Shown here: piece after piece, positions 14,968 through 21,490 of the stretch | Layout of the letters: each line of letters starts with the position of its first letter | Position numbering within the stretch: position 1 is the stretch's first letter | Source of the DNA: a virus | Direction: 5' to 3' (one strand) | Length of the DNA stretch: 28,102 nucleotides | Virus record (IMG/VR): IMGVR_UViG_3300025889_000735 | Location: 1-28,102 of that record | Program-made: the position numbers and the translations under genes | Notes under the pieces: model-generated | Database searches by the model: none | What the model was told of the DNA's origin: nothing | What the model saw: the letters and a program-made list of their open reading frames with translations, nothing else

Positions 14968-17623
14968 AGCCCTCTGGCGAGCGTTCGATGGATCAGTAAG
15001 AGCCACGCCACTCTCCAAGCACCTCGGCTCGGCACATGACCAGAAGACTCACGGACGTAGGAAGACGGCGGCTAGGTGGACTAAAGAAGAGTTGGCGGCG
15101 GGAGACGTTAGCCTCTACAAAGACGGCTATCGGTTTATTTCTGACCGATACAAGCACGCCAAGAGTGCCGTCCAGCGCTTGACTTCACGGGAGGGGGTGC
15201 CTGACCTAGAGGCTTCGGTTAGCGAACTAAGAGAACTCAACAGCAGACCGTATGGCGGGTTTCGGCTAGCCCACTGGAGGGACTCGGGAACTGCCGAAGA
15301 GCAACTTACGGGGTTCCTTGAAAACTTGATGAGCGATTGGGGCGACAGCGGCTCTGCACCTTTCTTTGAGGCACTGGCGGCAGAAGCACTTGAAGATTGG
15401 TACGGGCTTGATCTAGGCGAACGCTGGTATGGCGTGGATTCCAAGGAAGTTGCAGAGGAAACACTCAGCGTAATGAGCGATGACCTCCGCCTCTTCATGA
15501 AGCACCTAGCCGCCTCAGTTTATGACGTGACACAAGACCACTTGGCAGAACTAGGAGTTGAGCGTGTCCGCTTGTGGAGGGGAATCATGGCCGAGAAACA
15601 GAGCGTGCCGTCCTCCGTCCGCACCGCACTTGAGCGGGAGAGCGACGACACGAAGCCAGTTCTGGTGCAAGCAGATGTGGCAGAAAGCCCACTGTCTTCT
15701 TGGACAAGCGCTCTGTATCAGGCCAAGAGGTTCGCCCGACAAGACATGCTCAGTACTACCGATGTGAAGTGGTACAACGCATATTCCTTGATCCTTCACG
15801 ACTTGGTGCCAGCCAAGTACATCTACAGCGTGGGAGGCTATGGCTTCGGTGAACGACGTGAGAGCGAGGTAGTTGTAGTCGGCAGTAAGCACAAGGTTGA
15901 CGTGCTTGATGCGTATGGCGTGGGCATCTTCACTGATGACGTTGACGAGTTGTTGACCGGAGGCAATCCCGAAGAGTCGGGTGTTGGGAAGGCCGAGGAA
16001 GTCATCCTCATCGACAAGGACGAGCGCAACCGAAACTGGCTACGGCCCAACGTCTCCAAGCACCTCGGCACCCAGCATGACCAGAAGTCTCATGGCAGTT
16101 GGTCGTACAAGTCGAAGCGTGGCATGTGGACGGTAACGGATTCTTCTAAGAATCCCGGCAGTGTCAAAGACCTTGAGTTCGATGACTACGATGCGTGGGA
16201 GATTGCATCCCGAAGCATCTTCAACGTAGAACTTGACCACCCCTACATCGGGCGAGTTGTGGCAGAAGTCCGAGAGGTTGAGCCTGACCCTTATGCGTTC
16301 GGCAAGATACGGATATTCGGAAGGATCGTGTTGCCAGATGGCTGGACAACTCAACTTGCCTCTCAAGACACTCTTGAAATAGCCCCCGGCGGTGCTTATG
16401 GACAGTTCGACAGGTCTATTGATCCTGCTAAGGGGAACGTAACGAACAACATCTTCAAGTTGGGCGAAGCACTTCAAGGAACTGGCTTGGGCACGACACT
16501 CTCGCTTCACTGGGAAGACCAGTTGAACCGAGCCGGGATTGACTACATGAGGACAGAGGCAGTCAGCGACCTGCACGGCGGGCTAAATGGCGGCTACACA
16601 TGGCTCAAGTATGGGTACAAGCCTGATTCTGGTGTAGGGCGTGACTTGATTGAAGCGTGGTATTCCAGCAACACCAACAACCCCGGCTTCATTGACAACT
16701 TCCTTGAAGAGCACTTGCGCCCAGTGGCAGAAGCGTTTGACATAAGTGACGACCTTGAGTTCTTGATAGAAGAATCATCCAATAACGTCGATGATCCTGA
16801 AGTCAGACGGCGGTTCGCAAGGCTGGTGACTGAAACCTCAACGGATAGCGCAGAGCCGCTACTTCGGTTGGCGGCTGAAGACGAGTCGTTCAGAGATTAC
16901 CTGATGAGTTCGGCCCGATGGTATGGGTCCAAGTCAACAGAGCGCCTTGAGGATGACGTGGCTAAGGCGCAGAAGACTGTTGCCCAAGTTCTGCGAGAGT
17001 GGAACATCAAGAACCCCGCCGCCGTTGAGAACGACGATCCCGAGTTCTGGCAAGCCGTTCGTAATGCCTTCGGCAACGTCTCCAAACACCTCCCTAGTGG
17101 GCATGACCAGTTGACTCACGGTCGACGGAAGACGGCTGGAGATGGTGAGGCAAGGATTGTCGACCTACTCAGCGACAGGAGAATCTCTGAAACTCTGGCG
17201 GGGATGAAGAACCCGCTGGACTGCAAGGGCCGGTGCATACAAGCCGAGAACTTCCTCAACAAGTCTGTCTCAGAGTTGCGGCCCGACTGGGGCTACCGGT
17301 CTGTGTATGTCCGTGGGGCAAAGCCGGGAGTCATTGCCGAAGAGCAGTACCCCAAACTTGACGATGCCTTTACGGGTGACCCTGTTCGCATCGCTAGAGA
17401 TCAGACCCATGTGTACGGCCAGATCAAAGTCCCGGTCCCCGACAGAGAGACGGGCGGCATTGCCTATGAGGTGTGGGAAGTTGACTACACCTATCGTCAG
17501 TTCCAGCCCGACTCTGAGTGGCCAGTCATCACATTCGTCGGCTCCCAGTCTGAGCGTGAAGGGTGGCCAGATGAAGGCGAGTTTGAGCGCTGGGACGAAG
17601 TGCAGTTCTTCAACGAGCGATAG
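14945..17623 (+). CDS. Effector polyprotein: ART-like, GNAT-like and papain-like modules
   Basis: GTG at 14945 overlaps the MuF gene by 23 bases, so it is translationally coupled. The 892-residue product has the shared peptide at residues 25, 372 and 714, splitting it into three modules. Module 4 (41-330) is ART-like: Arg212 (LWRGIM), Ser251-Ser252 (PLSSWTS), E306xE308 (ESEVVVV). The next (386-713) contains a GNAT-like acetyl-CoA loop (QGTGLGTTLSLHWED, about 512-526), then NRAGIDYM and YTWLKYGYKP, and a helical tail ending NPAAVENDDPEFWQAVRNAF. The last (730-892) has a papain/transglutaminase-like C-H-D layout: Cys760 or Cys764, His822 (THVYGQI) and Asp847 (VDYTYRQF). Targets are unknown. A virion-packaged toxin cassette is the likeliest role given the coupling to MuF. 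Confidence 0.85.
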   Translation: MSTLKLDEALWRAFDGSVRATPLSKHLGSAHDQKTHGRRKTAARWTKEELAAGDVSLYKDGYRFISDRYKHAKSAVQRLTSREGVPDLEASVSELRELNSRPYGGFRLAHWRDSGTAEEQLTGFLENLMSDWGDSGSAPFFEALAAEALEDWYGLDLGERWYGVDSKEVAEETLSVMSDDLRLFMKHLAASVYDVTQDHLAELGVERVRLWRGIMAEKQSVPSSVRTALERESDDTKPVLVQADVAESPLSSWTSALYQAKRFARQDMLSTTDVKWYNAYSLILHDLVPAKYIYSVGGYGFGERRESEVVVVGSKHKVDVLDAYGVGIFTDDVDELLTGGNPEESGVGKAEEVILIDKDERNRNWLRPNVSKHLGTQHDQKSHGSWSYKSKRGMWTVTDSSKNPGSVKDLEFDDYDAWEIASRSIFNVELDHPYIGRVVAEVREVEPDPYAFGKIRIFGRIVLPDGWTTQLASQDTLEIAPGGAYGQFDRSIDPAKGNVTNNIFKLGEALQGTGLGTTLSLHWEDQLNRAGIDYMRTEAVSDLHGGLNGGYTWLKYGYKPDSGVGRDLIEAWYSSNTNNPGFIDNFLEEHLRPVAEAFDISDDLEFLIEESSNNVDDPEVRRRFARLVTETSTDSAEPLLRLAAEDESFRDYLMSSARWYGSKSTERLEDDVAKAQKTVAQVLREWNIKNPAAVENDDPEFWQAVRNAFGNVSKHLPSGHDQLTHGRRKTAGDGEARIVDLLSDRRISETLAGMKNPLDCKGRCIQAENFLNKSVSELRPDWGYRSVYVRGAKPGVIAEEQYPKLDDAFTGDPVRIARDQTHVYGQIKVPVPDRETGGIAYEVWEVDYTYRQFQPDSEWPVITFVGSQSEREGWPDEGEFERWDEVQFFNER
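15017..15064 (+). repeat. Shared effector-leader peptide, copy 4
   Basis: Encodes KHLGSAHDQKTHGRRK at residues 25-40 of the second effector protein. The 24-residue leader before it has the same length as in the 21483-24686 protein. Confidence 0.95.
16058..16099 (+). repeat. Shared effector-leader peptide, copy 5 (variant end)
   Basis: Encodes KHLGTQHDQKSHGS at residue 372, before the GNAT-like module. This copy has Ser for Thr and lacks the RRK ending; basic residues appear a little later (YKSKRG). A shortened relative of the 82-residue linker (DERNRNWLRPNVS) precedes it. Confidence 0.9.
17084..17131 (+). repeat. Shared effector-leader peptide, copy 6
   Basis: Encodes KHLPSGHDQLTHGRRK at residue 714, between the GNAT tail and the papain-like module. 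It is the most divergent full-length copy, but HDQ, THG and RRK are intact. Confidence 0.93.
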
Positions 17624-17665
17624 GCACCTCTATCGCCTACCAATGTGGTGGGCTACCGTGTCGCC

Positions 17666-17908
17666 ATGTCCTACACGGCCCATGTTTCGCCTGATGAGAT
17701 GATGCCCTACATCGGGTCAACTCTCTGGCCCGAGATGGTTCCGCACCACGGAGTTACCATTGTGGCGGGGCTACGCCCTGACGGTAGCGAAACACTGCAC
17801 ATCGCCTGTAGCACTGACACTCCACCTTGGGTGCTTCTTGGGATGCTCCGAATGGCCGCCGCCGATCTGGTCGCCGCTACGAGTGGTGTGTATGGCGAAG
17901 AAGACTAA
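17666..17908 (+). CDS. Small protein of unknown function
   Basis: ATG at 17666 gives 80 residues (MSYTAHVSPDEMMPYIGSTL); in-frame GTGs at 17645 and 17648 would add 7 or 6 residues. The product has a strand-like GVTIVAGLRPDGSETLHIAC and a helix PPWVLLGMLRMAAADLVAAT. No family is recognised. It sits between the effector polyprotein and the protease gene and overlaps the next frame by 17 bases. Confidence 0.65.
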   Translation: MSYTAHVSPDEMMPYIGSTLWPEMVPHHGVTIVAGLRPDGSETLHIACSTDTPPWVLLGMLRMAAADLVAATSGVYGEED

Positions 17909-18170
17909 GCCGTACCAGATCGTCGTCCTGATCTGGCAGGACGCTCATGCCGACATGGCAGGGTCATGGGTCTGCGTCGATGACATCGACCCTGATCCAT
18001 TCCATGTCATGTCGATTGGGATACTCCTGCCCCACGTCAAGCCGGGGCATGTGTCGATAGCGCAGAGCGTGGGCGGGGACATTGCGGACCACATCATCCA
18101 CGTCCCGAACCAGATGGTGCGGGAACTCACCGTCATTGACACCATTGACACCGACCCTTGGCAGGGGTAG
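17892..18170 (+). CDS. Small protein of unknown function
   Basis: ATG at 17892 overlaps the preceding gene by 17 bases. The 92-residue product begins MAKKTKPYQIVVLIWQDAHA and includes VCVDDIDPDPFHVMSIGILL and KPGHVSIAQSVGGDIADHII, ending acidic. It looks like a small mixed alpha/beta protein. Similar short proteins with DAHADM...W and ...VMSVG... patterns turn up in phage head regions, but no function is known to me. A possible promoter overlaps its end. Confidence 0.65.
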   Translation: MAKKTKPYQIVVLIWQDAHADMAGSWVCVDDIDPDPFHVMSIGILLPHVKPGHVSIAQSVGGDIADHIIHVPNQMVRELTVIDTIDTDPWQG

Positions 18171-18188
18171 TGCAGACTGGCCTATTAT
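18158..18188 (+). promoter_or_regulatory. Weak promoter candidate before the protease gene
   Basis: TTGGCA (18158-18163) and TATTAT (18183-18188) are separated by 19 bases, in the longer gap before the protease gene. The spacing is long for a sigma-70-type promoter, so this is only a candidate. It may give separate transcription of the head-maturation genes. Confidence 0.25.
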
Positions 18189-18221
18189 CGGGGAACTGGA
18201 CTGACTCTGTAGAGGAACAAG

Positions 18222-19835
18222 ATGAACGATCACGTCGCCAAAGGCGTTATCACGAAGATTGATGACGACAAGCGGCTCGTCTTCGGTTGGGCTTCCATCA
18301 TCAAGGATGTCGACGGTCGGGTACTGCTGGACCGGCAAGACGATTACATTGACGACGAGGAAGAGTTGGAGAAAGCGGCGTACACCTACGTCCTCCACTC
18401 ACGGGACGGCGGTGAGATGCACGTCCGCAAGGGTGTCTCCACGATGGTGGAGTCCGTCGTACTCTCCAAGGAGAAGCAGGCCGCCCTCGGTATCCCCGAG
18501 GGAGTCGTCCCCGTTGGCTGGTGGATCGGCTTCCGAGTCAACGACGACCGTGTGTGGGATCAGGTCAAGAAGGGCGACTACATGGGCTTCTCGGTGCATG
18601 GCACCGGACAGCGCCAACAGGGCATCCTGAAGGACGGCGAGTTCACCGAGGTTGAGAAGCGTGCCATCTCGCCCGACGAGGAAGAGGCACTCAAGGAGCA
18701 CAGCCAGCACCACTCGGCCAAGCACATGAAGGCCATGCGCCAGCGCATGAAGCAGGGCGCAACTCTGAACGAGGCGCATGAGGCCGCCTCCAAGGAAGTC
18801 GGCAAGTCGGACTGCGGGTGCGGAGGCTCTGCCAAGCCCACCGGAACTCCCGTGAGCAAGCGCCTCTTCACTCTGCTCACCAAGGCGCAGAAGGCCAAGA
18901 AGGTCAAGGGCACCAAGAAGGTTTCCCAAGTGATGCGGGAGTTTGAGCGGGGCGAACTCAAGTCGTCCTCGGGGAAGCCGGTCAAGAGTCGCAAGCAGGC
19001 TATGGCCATCGCTCTCTCTGAACAGCGCCGCATGGAGAAGGGCGACTTCCCCGGCCACCCGTTCCGTGGCAATCAGTGGACCGGAGGTAAGCCGGGGCAG
19101 GGAACGAAGTCCGGTGGCAAGAAGCCCGCTAAGGACAAGGGTGCACCAAAGAAGAAGCCTGCCAAGCCCGAGCGCCCTGCCTCAGTTGCCAGTGCGTTGG
19201 AGCGAGCGAAGAGCGGCAAGAAAGTCTCCCTGAAGAACCCGAAAGAAGTGGCGGTCTTCCTAGAAGAGTTCCACAAGGAAGTTCAGGCGATGAAGGCGGC
19301 GGGCAAGAAGGCCAAGAACCTTGATCTCTGCAAGGTCACGGTCCCCGGCACCAACTTGTTCTGCGGGGCGAACAAGGGCATCCCCCGAGGCGACATGCCG
19401 CAGATCGGCGGTAAGACCCGTCCCGGCACCAAGGCCGACAAGTTGCCTAAGAACAAGGACGGCGAGGTCGACGGGACCGATGCGTTCATCAGCCACCTTG
19501 AGGGCAAGAAGATTGAGGTCAAGCGCACCAAGGTTCCCGCCGCACAACTCAAGGCAACACAGACCGAGTTGATCGGTGCCAAGGTGGCGGGGATGATGCT
19601 CGCCAAGGACTTCGATCCCTCGGAGCGCCCGATCTTCGTGTCCCGTGACGGTTACGTCATCGACGGCCACCACCGCTGGGCCGCCGTTGTTGGCCGTGAT
19701 GCGAGCGACGGGAAACTGGGTGACCGCACGATGAACGTGCAGATGGTCGACATGGACATCATGGACGTGCTCAAGGAGGCGAGCAAGTGGGCTGATGAGT
19801 TCGGCATCAAGACCGCATCCTTCAAGGACGGCTGA
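18222..19835 (+). CDS. XkdF-like prohead protease fused to DUF6496-like and ParB-like domains
   Basis: ATG start with agaggaa upstream; 537 residues. Residues 1-135 match the XkdF / S78-type phage serine protease: VAKGVITKIDDDKRLVFGWA, a His in HSRDGGEMH, MVESVVLS with the likely catalytic Ser, and WWIGFRVND ... GDYMGFSVHG. A His/Met-rich segment (HHSAKHMKAMRQRMKQG) and a DUF6496-like helix (QVMREFERGELKSSSGKPVK, then RKQAMAIALSEQRR) follow. GHPFRGNQWTGG lies at 278-289, then a Lys/Pro-rich linker. The C-terminal part (about 360-530) has IDGHHRWAAVVG (Asp481, His483-His484-Arg485), a ParB/sulfiredoxin-like motif. The N-terminal domain should process scaffold and internal proteins during head maturation. 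The ParB-like part may be another packaged effector or a nuclease. Confidence 0.88.
   Translation: MNDHVAKGVITKIDDDKRLVFGWASIIKDVDGRVLLDRQDDYIDDEEELEKAAYTYVLHSRDGGEMHVRKGVSTMVESVVLSKEKQAALGIPEGVVPVGWWIGFRVNDDRVWDQVKKGDYMGFSVHGTGQRQQGILKDGEFTEVEKRAISPDEEEALKEHSQHHSAKHMKAMRQRMKQGATLNEAHEAASKEVGKSDCGCGGSAKPTGTPVSKRLFTLLTKAQKAKKVKGTKKVSQVMREFERGELKSSSGKPVKSRKQAMAIALSEQRRMEKGDFPGHPFRGNQWTGGKPGQGTKSGGKKPAKDKGAPKKKPAKPERPASVASALERAKSGKKVSLKNPKEVAVFLEEFHKEVQAMKAAGKKAKNLDLCKVTVPGTNLFCGANKGIPRGDMPQIGGKTRPGTKADKLPKNKDGEVDGTDAFISHLEGKKIEVKRTKVPAAQLKATQTELIGAKVAGMMLAKDFDPSERPIFVSRDGYVIDGHHRWAAVVGRDASDGKLGDRTMNVQMVDMDIMDVLKEASKWADEFGIKTASFKDG
19053..19088 (+). other. GHPFRGNQWTGG element inside the protease
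   Basis: Residues 278-289 of the protease. The same short peptide (HPFRGNQ[WY]TGG) recurs, from memory, in phage MuF and protease proteins. It separates the protease part from a Lys-rich linker and the ParB-like domain, as the shared peptide does in neighbouring proteins. Both carry [ND]QxTxG. Confidence 0.7.
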
Positions 19836-20518
19836 TGTACACCACGCCCCGCTATCTGGAGTTGCTCGCCAAGGCGCAACGCCATCGCATCGAACTCATC
19901 AAGCACGCCGAACACGACCAGAAGACCCACGGTCGTCGTAAGACGGCGGGGACCGAGATGGTGCTCAGGGGACGGCTGGACTCCAAGAATCTGGTGCTTG
20001 CACCCAAGAGGCCCGAGATCACACTGACCACTCAGCCCAGCCTGATGGAGCGAGTCACTAATCCGTTCATCAAGCCGAGGGCCGTGATCGACAAGGCCAA
20101 GAAGGCGCAGGAAGAAATACTTGACTTGGACGACGATGAGATCACCGAGGTCTACTGGAAGGAGTTTGCCACCACGCTCTACTTCAACCCCCAACCGTCG
20201 CCCTACAAAGGCATACCGAGACGGTGGAAGTTTGTTGACAGAGACAAGCCCACCCGTGATCCGATGCCGGGGACGAGCAAGGTTGAGCAATCACGCCGCT
20301 GGAAGGGTGACCACCGTGAGTTTGCGGCTCGCCACTTTCATGCTTTGGAGAAGGTTGTTAGGCACATTCAGAACAACCAGCGCAGGGACTTGTACGGTCA
20401 GGCGTGGGGATGGATGGATCAAGGAAGCCGTGAACTCCGTGATTATCTTGCGGACGTTGCAACGCAGAGTGCCGTCGTCTACAGAGGACTCAATCCCGGC
20501 GACCGAGACAGGGACTAA
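19835..20518 (+). CDS. Effector protein ending in a truncated ART-like domain
   Basis: ATG overlaps the protease stop (TGATG); 227 residues. The shared peptide is at residues 23-36 after a short leader (MYTTPRYLELLAKAQRHRIE). The rest includes a charged helix (KKAQEEILDLDDDEITEVYW), an ordered middle with HREFAARHFHALEKVVRHIQ, and the very end AVVYRGLNPGDRDRD. VYRGL is the catalytic-Arg strand of ART domains (Arg217), but only 10 residues follow. The STS-like and ExE motifs found in the four complete ART modules are missing. It is therefore a 3'-truncated ART, either decayed by deletion or shortened with a different activity. The next gene starts 4 bases later. Confidence 0.7.
   Translation: MYTTPRYLELLAKAQRHRIELIKHAEHDQKTHGRRKTAGTEMVLRGRLDSKNLVLAPKRPEITLTTQPSLMERVTNPFIKPRAVIDKAKKAQEEILDLDDDEITEVYWKEFATTLYFNPQPSPYKGIPRRWKFVDRDKPTRDPMPGTSKVEQSRRWKGDHREFAARHFHALEKVVRHIQNNQRRDLYGQAWGWMDQGSRELRDYLADVATQSAVVYRGLNPGDRDRD
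19901..19942 (+). repeat. Shared effector-leader peptide, copy 7 (short form)
   Basis: Encodes KHAEHDQKTHGRRK at residues 23-36, lacking the two residues after KH found in the long form. The position near the N-terminus matches the leaders of two other proteins. Confidence 0.93.
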
Positions 20519-20521
20519 CAC

Positions 20522-21490
20522 ATGGCTACTGGTGGCCTGACTCGTTGGTTCAAGGAACAGTGGGTTGACATCTCACGCCCCAAGGAGGGTGGCGGCTTTG
20601 AGCCGTGTGGTCGTAAGGATGCCGACGAGGGCAAGTACCCGAAGTGTGTGCCTGCCTCCCGTGCGGCGAAGATGACCGAGGCTGAGATCAAGTCGGCAGT
20701 GAGTCGTAAGCGTCGGGCCGAGTCCACCGAACGGCGGGAGGGCAAGAAGCCCATCAACGTCAAGACCAAGGTGGAGAAGAAGAACGTCCCAACTAACCCC
20801 AAGTTGTACGCCGAGGTCAAGGCGGCGGCCAAGCGAAAGTTCGATGTCTACCCCTCGGCCTATGCGAACGGCTGGCTGGTGCAGGAGTACAAGCGCCGAG
20901 GCGGCAAATACAAGACGGTGGCCAAGGGCAGTGTCGGTCTGGCCAAGCATGTCGAACACGACCAGTCAACTCACGGTCGACGGAAGACAGCGGGGAGTTC
21001 CAAGGGACCAGCCAGTGCCGAGGACTTCCAGTCGGTTCTTATGGGTGCTCAGATTCGGGCGGCAATGGAAGAGCGCCCGAAGGCTTTGAGCAAGTGGCAG
21101 GGACCAGAGACATTCGATGAGCGCCTGACTCGTTGCTACGAGTTGTCGTGGAAGACGTTGAACAAGATCGGTAGCGATGACGAAGGCCACCAACTTGTCC
21201 ACGGCTCTATCCACGGGCCGGGATCGCCGTTCGGGCGCATCCCTCATGCTTGGGTGGAGTTGGCAGACGGCACGATCTTCGATCCCGTTCTTGATCTCTG
21301 GTTCTCACCGGACGAGTGGGAGCGTGGTTTCTCCGCCGAGGCGGCAGTCAAGTACAACTTCGATGAGTTTAGGAAGAAGTGGGCGGCAAACATGAACATG
21401 GGTCCGTGGCATGATGCCCCGTATGGCAACGACTGGTACGCAGAGGTCGAGATTCGCCAGAAGGCCAACCTTGGAGGTAGCGATGACTGA
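20522..21490 (+). CDS. DUF5872-like segment fused to a papain/transglutaminase-like effector
   Basis: ATG start 3 bases after the previous stop; 322 residues. The N-terminal part reads GGLTRWFKEQWVDISRPKEG, GGFEPCGR, YPKCVPASRAAKMTEAE, then KLYAEVKAAAKRKFDVYPSA and YANGWLVQEYKRRGG. This pattern I recall as DUF5872, found in marine phages and large algal viruses. The shared peptide follows at 142-155. The C-terminal module has Cys205 (TRCYELSWKTL), QLVHGSIHGP, His242 (PHAWVEL) and Asp254 (IFDPVLDLW), a papain-like C-H-D layout with a strand-rich core. It may be a protease, deamidase or transglutaminase-like enzyme; which one cannot be told. The next gene overlaps by 8 bases. Confidence 0.8.
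   Translation: MATGGLTRWFKEQWVDISRPKEGGGFEPCGRKDADEGKYPKCVPASRAAKMTEAEIKSAVSRKRRAESTERREGKKPINVKTKVEKKNVPTNPKLYAEVKAAAKRKFDVYPSAYANGWLVQEYKRRGGKYKTVAKGSVGLAKHVEHDQSTHGRRKTAGSSKGPASAEDFQSVLMGAQIRAAMEERPKALSKWQGPETFDERLTRCYELSWKTLNKIGSDDEGHQLVHGSIHGPGSPFGRIPHAWVELADGTIFDPVLDLWFSPDEWERGFSAEAAVKYNFDEFRKKWAANMNMGPWHDAPYGNDWYAEVEIRQKANLGGSDD
20945..20986 (+). repeat. Shared effector-leader peptide, copy 8 (short form)
   Basis: Encodes KHVEHDQSTHGRRK at residues 142-155, between the DUF5872-like segment and the papain-like module. Confidence 0.93.
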
